From the NCBI GenBank assembly GCA_964500225.1, contig CAZCOA010000032.1, forward strand, positions 1 through 32,579: DNA of 32,579 bases. Reading direction: 5' to 3'. Origin of the DNA: JAAYDY01 sp964500225. GTDB lineage: Bacteria > Planctomycetota > Phycisphaerae > FEN-1346 > JAACEH01. A model generated the notes under the pieces. That model was not told the origin of the DNA. It saw only the letters and a program-made list of their open reading frames with translations, and ran no database searches. How positions within the stretch are numbered: the first letter of the stretch is position 1; every line of letters begins with the position of its first letter. A program made the translations under genes and the position numbers. Shown here piece by piece: positions 17,219 through 25,465 of the stretch.

Positions 17219-17519
17219 GATACGCCGTCCTCGTCATCCGAACTGAGAAGTCTTCCCCGTGCGATTGCCGCCGGCCAACATGACCCACGGGTTCGCAGGA
17301 CAGTCGATTGAACAACCGGTCCGGCGCCATGTTTCGCACCGTCTGGCCGGTCCACAAGGCCATGATGCCCTGTCATTCTGAATTGGGCCGAGCTGCGGTG
17401 AACAGGCGGTTACGGCTGCTCGTCGCGAAATCCGATCTGCCATATGGTGGCAGTTCGGAAGGCTCACCCCATGGCGGCCCCCTCGGCGCGATGCCGGTCA
17501 GGCGATCAGTGGACCGTCG
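17219..17519. other. Intergenic region, no gene recognised
   Basis: 301 bases between kdsB and the propeller gene, both on the minus strand. It contains one small hairpin, ctgcca/tggcag at 17437-17453. No promoter clearly matching consensus and no T-run terminator for kdsB were seen. Confidence 0.45.
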
Positions 17520-18263
17520 TCATAGCTGCATGTTCTTGACGAATCGGGCGTAGTCCTCGGGCGTGTCGATCCCGTGCGCATCATAATCCACTTCAGCGAC
17601 GAGGATCGTGTGGCCGTTTTCCAGGGCGCGTAACTGCTCGAGCGACTCCAGCCGCTCCAGGGGCGTCTGCGGCATCAGCGGAAACCGCAACAGGAAATCG
17701 CGCCGGTAGGCGTACAGGCCGATGTGTTTCAGGTAGTTTCCCGGCAAGAAGCTGCGGCCCGCCAAGTGGGCCGCCCGGTCGAATGGGATCGCCGATCGTG
17801 AAAAATAGAGGGCCCGTCCGTCGCGTCCCACCACCACCTTGACGACATTCGGATTGAGCACCTCGTCGGCGTCGGCGAATCGCGCGGCCAGTGTCGCCAT
17901 GTCGGCGTCGGGACGTCCCGACAGCAGACCGACGAGCCTTTCGAGCAGATCGGGGCGAATCTGCGGTTCGTCGCCCTGAAGGTTCACAACGATATCGGCC
18001 TCCAGGCCGGCGGCCACCTCGGCAATGCGGTCGGTGCCCGACGGATGATCGGCACGGGTCATGCACACGTCGCCGCCGAAGCTCTCGACGGCCTCGGCGA
18101 TGCGGCGGTCGTCGGTGGCGACGATCACGCGGGCGAAGCAGGATGCCTCCGCGGCACGTTCGTACACGTGCTGGATCAGGTACTTGCCCGTCTCGCGGAC
18201 GAGCGGCTTGCCCGGAAACCGCGTCGAGGCGTAACGGGCCGGAATAATGCAGACGGCGTTCAT
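17520..18263 (-). CDS. kdsB: 3-deoxy-manno-octulosonate cytidylyltransferase (CMP-Kdo synthetase)
   Basis: Activates Kdo with CTP to CMP-Kdo for lipid A-core assembly, in the cytoplasm. 247 residues, normal length. Motifs: IIPARYASTRFPGKPL (nucleotide loop), VIVATDDRRI, TRADHPSGTDRIAEV, VVNLQGDEPQI, YFSRSAIPFDR and KHIGLYAYRRDFLLRF, ending GIDTPEDYARF. The frame is open to 18338, but AGGAG sits before the ATG at 18263 and the promoter occupies 18298-18326. Diverges from pyrG, whose product makes the CTP it uses. Its presence indicates an LPS-bearing outer membrane. Confidence 0.96.
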   Translation of the reverse strand: MNAVCIIPARYASTRFPGKPLVRETGKYLIQHVYERAAEASCFARVIVATDDRRIAEAVESFGGDVCMTRADHPSGTDRIAEVAAGLEADIVVNLQGDEPQIRPDLLERLVGLLSGRPDADMATLAARFADADEVLNPNVVKVVVGRDGRALYFSRSAIPFDRAAHLAGRSFLPGNYLKHIGLYAYRRDFLLRFPLMPQTPLERLESLEQLRALENGHTILVAEVDYDAHGIDTPEDYARFVKNMQL

Positions 18264-18297
18264 GGCAAACGGCTCCTGACGATGCACGACCGCGACA

Positions 18298-18326
18298 AGA
18301 TTAGGGTCGCAGCGCGGCAAAGTCAA
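18298..18326 (-). promoter_or_regulatory. Sigma-70-like promoter for kdsB
   Basis: Minus strand TTGACT (18321-18326), 17-base spacer, TAATCT (18298-18303). The leader would be about 28 bases. Only 17 bases separate its -35 from the pyrG -35, so the two promoters face apart over a shared short region. Confidence 0.6.
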
Positions 18327-18343
18327 CTCCCGATTCATCCCCT

Positions 18344-18372
18344 TTGACGCGCGGACCGGCGGTCGCTAGAAT
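18344..18372 (+). promoter_or_regulatory. Sigma-70-like promoter for pyrG
   Basis: TTGACG (18344-18349), 17-base spacer, TAGAAT (18367-18372). The same -10 hexamer occurs in the promoter at 20215-20243. It rules out the GTG at 18373 as a translation start and supports the ATG at 18430 with a leader of about 50 bases. Confidence 0.62.
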
Positions 18373-18429
18373 GTGGCCTGGTACGACGAACTCGCGTCAA
18401 ACCTGCCCCGGACAAGATCAGGACAATCC

Positions 18430-20175
18430 ATGGACTCCACCGAATTGCTCTCCAGCCTCAGCAATGTCAGCGACGACACCGAATTCTACACGCCGATCCC
18501 GCCCGGCTACACCAAGGGTCAGGTGAAGTACATCGTGGTGACCGGGACGGTAATGAGCGGCCTGGGCAAGGGGATTTTTTCGTCGAGCCTGGCGCGACTG
18601 ATGCAGAGCAAGGGCCTGCGCGTGGCGCCGATCAAGCTCGAAGGGTATCTGAACATCGACTCGGGGACGCTGAACCCGTTCCGTCACGGCGAGGTGTTCG
18701 TGCTGGACGACGGGATGGAGTGCGACATGGACCTGGGCACGTACGAGCGGATGCTCAACCAGGACCTGACGCGGGACAACTTCGCCACGAGCGGCCAGAT
18801 CTACACCAGCGTGCTGGAACGTGAACGGCGCGGCGAGTACCTGGGTCGCGACGTCCAGATGATTCCGCATGTGACGGCCGAGGTCAAGCTGCGTCTGCGG
18901 CGGCTGGCCGTTCAGAGCAAGGCCGATGTGGTGTTCGTGGAGATCGGCGGAACGGTGGGCGATTTCGAGAACGGTTACTACATCGAGGCGATGCGTCAAC
19001 TGGCCTACGAGGAAGGGCCGGCGAACGTGTTGTTTGTGGCGCTGACGTTCATCCTCGAGCCGCCAAGCCTGGGAGAGCAGAAGTCGAAGGCGGCGCAACT
19101 GGGCATCAAGCAGCTCCTTCAGATGGGCATTCAGCCGTCGATCATCGCCTGCCGCGCGCAGCGGGAGGTCAGCGAGAAAGTCCGCGAGAAGATCAGCCTG
19201 TACACGAATGTGCCGAAGGCCCGGGTCTTCAGCATGCACGACTGCGAGAGCATCTATCTGATCCCGTCGGCCATGCGCGAGGCGCAGATCGACCAGCAGG
19301 TGGTCCATCTGCTGGACCTGACGGACCGGGTGCGTCCGTCGGTCGAGCGTCGGGAATGGGCGCGGTGGCAGTCGTTCGTGGACCGGATTCTGTCGCCTCG
19401 CAGCGAAGTCACGATCGGGATCACGGGCAAGTACGTGTCGGTCCGCGACAGCTATGCGAGCCTGCTGATGGCCCTGGAGCACGCGGGAGCCCATCTCGGC
19501 GCCAAGGTCCACGCGAAGTGGATCGACACGTCGGCCATCGACGACGGCAACGTGGCGTCGGCGCTGGCCGATGTGGACGGCATCATCGTGCCCGGCGGAT
19601 TCGGCATGCGCGGCGCCGAGGGCAAGATCGCCTGCATCCGCTATGCACGCGAGCACGCGATGCCATACCTGGGATTGTGCTACGGGTTCCAGATGGCGGT
19701 CATCGAGTACGCTCGGAACGTCTGCAAGCTGGCCGACGCCAACTCGACGGAGATCGATCCGAAGTGCAAGAATCCGGTGATCGACATCCTGCCGGAGCAG
19801 AAGAAGATCGAAGGGCTGGGAGGCAACATGCGACTGGGCGGCCGCGACGTGGCGATCCGTCCGGGCACTCTGGCATCGCGGATTCTGGGTGGAGCGGCTA
19901 CGGTGCGACTGCGGTTCCGCCATCGGTATGAGGTGGACCCGAGGTACATCGACGCATTGGAGTCGGCCGGTCTGGTTTTTAGCGGCAAGGCGCCCGACCA
20001 GCCGATCATGCAGATTCTGGAATTGCCGCAGCACCCGTATTTCATTGGGACTCAGGCGCATCCGGAGTTGACGAGCCGGCCCTTGCGTCCGAGTCCGTTT
20101 TTCGTGGGCCTGGTGGCGGCGGCCATGGGGCGCGAGGCGGCCGGGATCAAGGAAATCCCCGACGCCGCAACATAG
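18430..20175 (+). CDS. pyrG: CTP synthase, divergent form
   Basis: Makes CTP from UTP, ATP and glutamine. 581 residues. The N-terminal synthase domain has VTGTVMSGLGKGIFSSSLA and KLEGYLNIDSGTLNPFRHGE, and the C-terminal glutaminase has PGGFGMRG, LGLCYGFQ (nucleophile C417) and QAHPELTSRP (H544, E546), so both active sites are present. It differs from textbook PyrG at several signatures: TVMSGLGKG for GGVVSSLGKG, KLEGYLNID for K-x-DPYLNVD, and LCYGFQ for ICLGMQ. It also has a 35-residue N-terminal extension. This marks a distinct clade rather than loss of function. ATG 18430 has AGGA upstream and a promoter at the right distance. Confidence 0.93.
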   Translation: MDSTELLSSLSNVSDDTEFYTPIPPGYTKGQVKYIVVTGTVMSGLGKGIFSSSLARLMQSKGLRVAPIKLEGYLNIDSGTLNPFRHGEVFVLDDGMECDMDLGTYERMLNQDLTRDNFATSGQIYTSVLERERRGEYLGRDVQMIPHVTAEVKLRLRRLAVQSKADVVFVEIGGTVGDFENGYYIEAMRQLAYEEGPANVLFVALTFILEPPSLGEQKSKAAQLGIKQLLQMGIQPSIIACRAQREVSEKVREKISLYTNVPKARVFSMHDCESIYLIPSAMREAQIDQQVVHLLDLTDRVRPSVERREWARWQSFVDRILSPRSEVTIGITGKYVSVRDSYASLLMALEHAGAHLGAKVHAKWIDTSAIDDGNVASALADVDGIIVPGGFGMRGAEGKIACIRYAREHAMPYLGLCYGFQMAVIEYARNVCKLADANSTEIDPKCKNPVIDILPEQKKIEGLGGNMRLGGRDVAIRPGTLASRILGGAATVRLRFRHRYEVDPRYIDALESAGLVFSGKAPDQPIMQILELPQHPYFIGTQAHPELTSRPLRPSPFFVGLVAAAMGREAAGIKEIPDAAT

Positions 20176-20177
20176 GT

Positions 20178-20193
20178 GCATGGCGGGCCATGC
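20178..20193. repeat. Small inverted repeat after pyrG
   Basis: gcatggc/gccatgc with two bases between, starting two bases after the pyrG stop. It could help end the transcript, but no T-run follows. Confidence 0.35.
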
Positions 20194-20214
20194 GGAATCC
20201 TTCGGCCCGGGGTA

Positions 20215-20243
20215 TTGGTCCGGTGCAACGGTTGCGATAGAAT
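20215..20243 (+). promoter_or_regulatory. Sigma-70-like promoter for the DUF1844/lipoprotein operon
   Basis: TTGGTC (20215-20220), 17-base spacer, TAGAAT (20238-20243). The start would be near 20250 with a leader of about 64 bases to the ATG at 20314. The five genes downstream have gaps of 16 bases or fewer, so this is probably their common promoter. Confidence 0.5.
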
Positions 20244-20313
20244 TCACTGCGGCGGCGTATGCATTGTCGCCGTCATGCCTGTTTGTCAGCCAAGCAAAGT
20301 GTGGAGGACGCCG

Positions 20314-20757
20314 ATGGCTGAGAATCAAGACAACAAAAAGGAATTGCACGTGGATCAGGACTGGAAGGCCGAGGCGCGAGCCGAAAAGGAGCGTCTGGCC
20401 CGCGAACAGCAACTGAAGGATGCCGCAGACAAGGCCAACGAGCGCAAGCGTGCCCACGGCATTCTGGGCGGTGAGGCGGCCGAGAACGACGAGCAGCACG
20501 GTCCGTTGCCGCCGGCGGATTTTGCCACGTTGGTCAACAGCCTGGGGACGCAGGCCCTGATGTTCATGAGCCCGCACACCGATCCCGAGACCGGCCGGAA
20601 TCTGAAGAACCTGGATCTGGCCAAGCACACGATCGACCTGCTCGGCGTGCTGGAGGAGAAGACTCAGGGCAATCTGACGAGCGACGAGAAATCGCTGCTG
20701 GACCGCATGTTGTACCAGACGCGCATGGCCTATGTTTCGGCGACCAGGACCCCGTGA
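20314..20757 (+). CDS. DUF1844 domain protein
   Basis: 147 residues, cytoplasmic. The N-terminal 60 residues are highly charged and helical (KAEARAEKERLAREQQ). The C-terminal part is DUF1844: FATLVNSLGTQALMFMS, LDLAKHTIDLLGVLEEKT, GNLTSDEKSLLDRMLY. The family is widespread and uncharacterised. GGAGG lies before the ATG. First gene of the operon with four lipoproteins; M48 follows after 15 bases. Confidence 0.88.
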   Translation: MAENQDNKKELHVDQDWKAEARAEKERLAREQQLKDAADKANERKRAHGILGGEAAENDEQHGPLPPADFATLVNSLGTQALMFMSPHTDPETGRNLKNLDLAKHTIDLLGVLEEKTQGNLTSDEKSLLDRMLYQTRMAYVSATRTP

Positions 20758-20772
20758 GGGGGAGGGATTCCC

Positions 20773-21792
20773 ATGCGATATGTGCGATGGACGTGTGTGA
20801 TGGCGGTGTGTGTGCTGTCGGCGCTGGGAGGGGGCGGGTGTTCGAGAAATCCCGTGACTCAGGAGCGAACGCTGATGTTTCTGTCGCCGCAGCAGGAAGT
20901 GGCCCTGGGACAGGAGGCGGCGCCGCAGTTTGCCCAGGAGTTCGGCGGCCCGTACGCCGACCCGGTAATACAGGAGTACGTTCGCGGCGTGGGCGCGAAG
21001 GTCGCCGCCCAGGCGACCAGCAGCGAGTATCCGTACCAGTATAGTTTCACGGTGCTCGACAGCGACGTGGTGAACGCCTTTGCCCTGCCGGGCGGCCCCA
21101 TCTACATTACGCGCGGCCTTCTGTTCCAGTTGAGCGACGAGTCGCAACTGGCGGGCGTTCTGGCTCACGAAGTGACGCACGTGGCAGCGCGGCACAGTGC
21201 GCAGCAGATCTCGCGGCAGATGAGCGTAAGCGTGCTCATCTCCATCGCCTCGGCCGCACTGACCCGAGGCAAGACCGGAGCCCAGAACTCGGCCTCGATG
21301 ATGGAGGATGTGGCCAGCCTGGTAGCGAACCTGGCCGATCTCCGCTACAGTCGCAAGAATGAGACCGAAGCCGACGTATTTGGGCTGGACTACATGGTTC
21401 GAGCCGGCTATCAGCCGATGGGCATGGTGGGCGTGATGCAGATGTTCCTGAAATTGGAGCGGCAGGCGGGATCGAGCGGACCGGAGTTTCTGAAGACGCA
21501 TCCCAACCCGGACAACCGCGTCGAGACGCTGCTGTTGACCATCCAGGAGAAATACCCCAAAGCCCCAAGCGACCCGCGGCTGATCGTCGGCGCCCAGGCG
21601 TACCAGGAGAAAGTGTTGTCGCGCCGGGACTTGGTCAAGCAGTATTCGAAGTCGTCGAAGTCGTCGTCCAAGCAGGAATCGTCCGACATGCGCACTGCAC
21701 GGCGTCAGGCGATCGGTCCGGAACGAGGCGCGCGTCATCCCGTTTCCAATTCGACACCCAGCAGGCGGCGTCACGTTTTCATCGTCCATTAG
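20773..21792 (+). CDS. M48-family zinc metalloprotease, lipoprotein
   Basis: 339 residues. The type II signal peptide ends LGGGGC (C23), so it is lipid-anchored in the envelope. The M48 core has LPGGPIYITRGLL, the zinc site HEVTH (H132, E133, H136) and ETEAD (E197), and a YSRKNETEADVFGLDYM segment. This is the layout of BepA/LoiP-type periplasmic proteases, which handle outer-membrane protein quality control. No TPR domain follows; the last 70 residues are serine- and arginine-rich and probably disordered. The HAD-like lipoprotein starts 12 bases later. Confidence 0.92.
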   Translation: MRYVRWTCVMAVCVLSALGGGGCSRNPVTQERTLMFLSPQQEVALGQEAAPQFAQEFGGPYADPVIQEYVRGVGAKVAAQATSSEYPYQYSFTVLDSDVVNAFALPGGPIYITRGLLFQLSDESQLAGVLAHEVTHVAARHSAQQISRQMSVSVLISIASAALTRGKTGAQNSASMMEDVASLVANLADLRYSRKNETEADVFGLDYMVRAGYQPMGMVGVMQMFLKLERQAGSSGPEFLKTHPNPDNRVETLLLTIQEKYPKAPSDPRLIVGAQAYQEKVLSRRDLVKQYSKSSKSSSKQESSDMRTARRQAIGPERGARHPVSNSTPSRRRHVFIVH

Positions 21793-21804
21793 GAGAAGGC
21801 CCCC

Positions 21805-22833
21805 ATGAGAGATCGCAGGCATTGGGTCTGGCTGGTGTTGGCGGCGTCGGCACTAGCCGTCGCCGGTTGCCGGCCGACATCGGAGGTGCAAAGCGGCCTG
21901 CTTCTTCAGGGATTTGACACCCTGGCCTACCCGGACCAGGAGGTGACGCTGACGGCGCGGCTCCAGGGGGGCGACTATCTGAAGGGCATGGAGGGCTACC
22001 TCATCGGGTTCTACGAGTCGAACCAGAGGATCGGCGCCGTGCGGACCGACGACGAGGGGCTTGCCGAAATCACCTTCAAACCGCAAGGCGAAGGCAATCA
22101 CGTCATCCTGGCGCGGCTTGAGGATCCGGACGTTCGCAAGTACGCCGTCCCGGCCGTCGAGATCGTGGTGGCCGCTTGGCCGCGACAGAAGGCAATGGCC
22201 GTCGTAGACCTCGACCGCACGGTCGTCCGGAGCGGCTTCGCGGAGGTCATGGCCGGCCGGGCCGAGCCGATGGACCACAGTCAGCAGGTGCTCCATCGGC
22301 TGTCGCGCGACCGCGCGGTGATCTACCTGACGCACCGGCCCGACATGTTCACCGAGCAGTCCAAGCAGTGGCTCCGCAAGTACAACTATCCGCTCGGGCC
22401 GTTGCTGGTGAGCACGCTCTCGGAGTTCATCAAGGGCAGTCGCGAGTTCAAGAGCGCCCGCGTCCACGCACTCAAGGAGTCGTTCCCAGGCATCACCCTG
22501 GGCATCGGCGACAAGGTGAGCGACGCCGAGGTGTATCTGGGCAACCAGATGCAGGCCGTGTTAATTATCCATCCGGACGACATGCCGACAGCCGAAGTGG
22601 TGCGAATCTGGATTCAGCGTCTGCGGCGGCTGCCCGAGAAGGTGGATGTGGTGGACAACTGGTCGCAGGTGGAGGAGGTGCTGTTCCAGGAGAAGCGCTA
22701 TCCGCCGTCGCAGGCCGTTGAGCGCCTGTCTCAGTTGGCAAATCAGCGAGCCCAGGAGGCGGCGGCCGCCATGACGCAGAATGGCCACGGCGGCGCCTCG
22801 TCAGACAGCGGCGCCGGGGAGACCAAACCATGA
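21805..22833 (+). CDS. Lipoprotein with Ig-like domain and lipin/LNS2-like HAD phosphatase domain
   Basis: 342 residues. The lipobox AVAGC ends at C22. Residues about 35-122 form a beta-sandwich-like region (VTLTARLQGGDYLKGMEG, GLAEITFKPQGEGNHV). Residues about 130-290 match the LNS2 HAD fold of lipins and Nir/PITP proteins: motif I DLDRT (D135, D137, T139), motif II IYLTHRPD (T176), PLGPLLVSTLSEFIKGSREF, and motif IV GIGDKVSDAEVY (D236, D240). All HAD catalytic positions are present, so a phosphatase, perhaps acting on phosphatidate or another lipid phosphate, is plausible; the substrate is inferred from the fold only. Its TGA overlaps the next ATG (ATGA). Confidence 0.8.
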   Translation: MRDRRHWVWLVLAASALAVAGCRPTSEVQSGLLLQGFDTLAYPDQEVTLTARLQGGDYLKGMEGYLIGFYESNQRIGAVRTDDEGLAEITFKPQGEGNHVILARLEDPDVRKYAVPAVEIVVAAWPRQKAMAVVDLDRTVVRSGFAEVMAGRAEPMDHSQQVLHRLSRDRAVIYLTHRPDMFTEQSKQWLRKYNYPLGPLLVSTLSEFIKGSREFKSARVHALKESFPGITLGIGDKVSDAEVYLGNQMQAVLIIHPDDMPTAEVVRIWIQRLRRLPEKVDVVDNWSQVEEVLFQEKRYPPSQAVERLSQLANQRAQEAAAAMTQNGHGGASSDSGAGETKP

Positions 22834-24272
22834 GCCACCCTCTTCGGCCCCCGCTATCTCTGGCGATGGCGGTCCTGGCGCCGCTGGTACTGGTGGGGTG
22901 CATGAGCAGTCGGGCCCTGGAACGGGGACGCATCGACGAACTGTTCCAGGCTCGAGACAATCTATGGCTGAGCGCCGAGCCGCTGGCGATGCAGGTCGGC
23001 GGGCAGACGATTCCGAGTCGCATCCTGTTGATCCGTGAACAGAGCCTGCATCGCAGCATCCTGAGTCTGGCGGCTCTGCGCGGCCACATGTTTACAGGAC
23101 AGGACGATCTCCAACTGCTGATCTCGGACCAGGTGGCCGACTCGGTGGCCGAGGTGTTGCGCGACATCGCCGAGCGGATGAAGGCCTGGAGCCGCAAGGC
23201 GGAGGCCTACCCGACCCAGGCCGGTCGTCACGAGTGGGTCCGCGACACGGCGAGCCTCCTGGCAGTGCTGTATGTGCTGGATCGCGGGGAGTCGGCCATT
23301 GATCCGCGGTCGCGGCCGGGCGGCGGGACCGACGCAGCCACCGTCGCGCCGGTCATTCGATCCTTGATCACCTACCTGATGAAGCGCATGGAGGTGGAGG
23401 CCGGCCACGGGGAGCGGCTCCTGAACACGCCGAGCGAGCAGCGGGTGCCGGTCGAGTTCATTCTTCAGGGCGCGTTTCGCCTGGCCAACCTGACGATGCC
23501 GCCCGGAGCTGCCGACGAAGTGCTCCGCGTCTTCGAGTCGGGACCTCCGACGGTCGTGGGCGTCGAGCAGCAGTTGCAGGAGGTGTTGTTGGAGCAGCGA
23601 CGGGCAGCCGAAGGCGACCGTCGTCCGCCGGCCAACGAGGAGCTCGCGACGGCCCTGAAGGCGGCGCCGCTGGCCATCAACAACATGGCCCGCGTGCTGG
23701 AGCAATGGAACAAGTTCTACCTGGCGGGCATGGAGTTCGGGCGTCTGGGCGACCAGGAGATGGCAAGCCTGATCATCGACGTGCAACCCGGGCAGGAGGT
23801 CCGCATCGACGCCATTCACGAGATGGCGCCGGTGGTCACGATCCAGGGGCGTGTCCGCGTGAACCTGCTGTCGTCGGAGTCGGACGAGGCCGAAACGACG
23901 CGGATCCAGTTGGTCAACGAGCGAGCCGGCCGCATCGTCATTCGGTTCGAGAGCTGGGTGTACGGACTGGCGTCGCTGCTGGCGTTTCCGATCGAAGACT
24001 GGGCGCTGAACGAGGTGACGATCGTGCAGACACGGCCCGAACGGCATTGCAGAGAGACCGACATCGAGCTTCTGCTCCGCGCCGACAACGTCAAGGCCGG
24101 GGCCGATCCGCGCCGCGTCATGCGCATCCACGCGGTGCGACGCTTCACCGCCAAGACGACCGCGACCGCCGTGGACCGGATCGTGTGCCGCGACATGCGG
24201 TTCGAGTACTATCAGCCGACGAGGATGTGGTACTATGACCGCACCTCGCACGAGAAACTGCCGAAACCATGA
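22830..24272 (+). CDS. Large lipoprotein of unknown function
   Basis: 480 residues. Type II signal peptide with lipobox LVLVGC (C24). The first two-thirds is mostly helical (SRKAEAYPTQAGRHEW; VEQQLQEVLLEQRRAAE). The last third is strand-rich with EWVYG-like and EYYQPTRMWYYDRTS segments. No recognised domain or catalytic motif. It begins inside the stop of the LNS2-like gene (overlap of four bases), so the two are translationally coupled and may form a complex. The PAP2 gene follows after 16 bases. Confidence 0.75.
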   Translation: MSHPLRPPLSLAMAVLAPLVLVGCMSSRALERGRIDELFQARDNLWLSAEPLAMQVGGQTIPSRILLIREQSLHRSILSLAALRGHMFTGQDDLQLLISDQVADSVAEVLRDIAERMKAWSRKAEAYPTQAGRHEWVRDTASLLAVLYVLDRGESAIDPRSRPGGGTDAATVAPVIRSLITYLMKRMEVEAGHGERLLNTPSEQRVPVEFILQGAFRLANLTMPPGAADEVLRVFESGPPTVVGVEQQLQEVLLEQRRAAEGDRRPPANEELATALKAAPLAINNMARVLEQWNKFYLAGMEFGRLGDQEMASLIIDVQPGQEVRIDAIHEMAPVVTIQGRVRVNLLSSESDEAETTRIQLVNERAGRIVIRFESWVYGLASLLAFPIEDWALNEVTIVQTRPERHCRETDIELLLRADNVKAGADPRRVMRIHAVRRFTAKTTATAVDRIVCRDMRFEYYQPTRMWYYDRTSHEKLPKP

Positions 24273-24288
24273 CCGAAAGGAACCGACC

Positions 24289-25365
24289 GTGAAACCGTCT
24301 GGTGCGTACATTGTCGCCGTCGTGGCCGCCGTCGTGGTATCCGGCTGCAACACGTCCTCGCAAGACATGCGGGCCACGGCGCTTGGGCTGCACTCCGTGG
24401 TGCGGCAGCGGGTCGCCGCCCGCGAGCAGACCGTCCGCGGCGACACGGCGACCGAGAGCAAGTGGCTGCGGGCCGAGTTGTCTCGGCAGCTCACTTCCTC
24501 GGCCTACGGCCTGGCCGCGCGCGACGACGACCGTACCCTGATGCCCGCGGTCATCTTCGCCGCCGGAGAAGATGCGACGGCCACCGCGCCCCAGCCGACG
24601 GACGCCGCGCCGTCCGCCGACGAACCGGCCGGCGACAGCGGCGCGTGGTGGCAGAAGCCCCTGGCCGGGCGATCCCCCGGCGAGGTGTTCAAGGATGACG
24701 TGCGATTGTTTCCGAAGGAGTTGTGGAAGGCGACGAAGGACAGCGTGAACGTGCCGTCGCTGATGCTGCTGGCCGGCGCCGGCGGCTTGTCGGCCATCAG
24801 CCGCGGTTCGTGGGACCATCATGTGGACGAGTCGTTCCACCGTGGGTCCAAGAGCAATATATTCAAGAAAGAGGACGATTTCAGTTCCGTCGCCGGCAAC
24901 CCGACACTGCACTTCGGTTTCGCCGCGGCAGCCTACGGCCTGAGCCTCAAGATCGGCGACGATAAGACCTACGCCTTCTCGAAATCGCTGACCCAGGCCT
25001 TGACGCTCAATGGACTGGTCACATCGGGTCTGAAATACGCGGCCAACGACCACAGCCCCAACGGCGAAGCCTGGGCCTGGCCGAGCGGCCATACGAGCAG
25101 CACCGCGACGGTGGCGGCCGTGGCCTGGGAGTACTACGGCTGGCAGGCCGGCGTGCCGCTATACCTGCTGACCGGCTGGGTGGCCACAGGGCGTCTGGAC
25201 GACCGCGAGCACTGGCTCAGCGACGTCATCTTCGGCGCGGTGCTCGGCTCGGTAATCGGCCACAGCGTGGCCCAGGGCCGCATGATCGAAGTCGGAGGCT
25301 TTACGGTCCTCCCCTACGCCGCTCCGGAGGGCGGCGCGGGACTATTGTTTACCAGACAATTCTGA
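24289..25365 (+). CDS. PAP2-family phosphatase, lipoprotein
   Basis: 358 residues from a GTG start preceded by AAAGGA; this start places the lipobox VVVSGC correctly. After a disordered Ala/Pro/Asp-rich region (about 95-130) comes a PAP2 domain (about 180-335). Motif 1 is KYAANDHSP (arginine changed to serine), motif 2 WPSGHTSS is intact, and motif 3 TGRLDDREHWLSD keeps the arginine, histidine and aspartate but has glycine for the usual serine. The acid-phosphatase histidines are present, so activity on lipid phosphates or pyrophosphates is likely. Last gene of the operon; a hairpin follows. Confidence 0.87.
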   Translation: MKPSGAYIVAVVAAVVVSGCNTSSQDMRATALGLHSVVRQRVAAREQTVRGDTATESKWLRAELSRQLTSSAYGLAARDDDRTLMPAVIFAAGEDATATAPQPTDAAPSADEPAGDSGAWWQKPLAGRSPGEVFKDDVRLFPKELWKATKDSVNVPSLMLLAGAGGLSAISRGSWDHHVDESFHRGSKSNIFKKEDDFSSVAGNPTLHFGFAAAAYGLSLKIGDDKTYAFSKSLTQALTLNGLVTSGLKYAANDHSPNGEAWAWPSGHTSSTATVAAVAWEYYGWQAGVPLYLLTGWVATGRLDDREHWLSDVIFGAVLGSVIGHSVAQGRMIEVGGFTVLPYAAPEGGAGLLFTRQF

Positions 25366-25407
25366 CAAACGGGACGCCAATCGCCGCAGCAACGACCAAA
25401 AGCACAC

Positions 25408-25435
25408 GGCCACCCGGCGGTCGCCGACGGTGGCC
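25408..25435. terminator. Hairpin terminator between convergent operons
   Basis: ggccacc (25408-25414) pairs with ggtggcc (25429-25435), with an inner cggcg/cgccg stem. On the minus strand CTTTTGG follows a few bases on; on the plus strand CTCTTTC follows. It lies between the facing stops of the PAP2 and activase genes. Confidence 0.55.
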
Positions 25436-25465
25436 ATGCTCTTTCATTGATCGGCAACGCGCAGG

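Noticed and set aside
18418..21822. Very long open frame on the minus strand across pyrG and the M48 gene
   Set aside because: It is antisense to well-recognised genes, has no family resemblance, and is rich in H, R, Q and L as expected from the reverse of G+C-rich codons.
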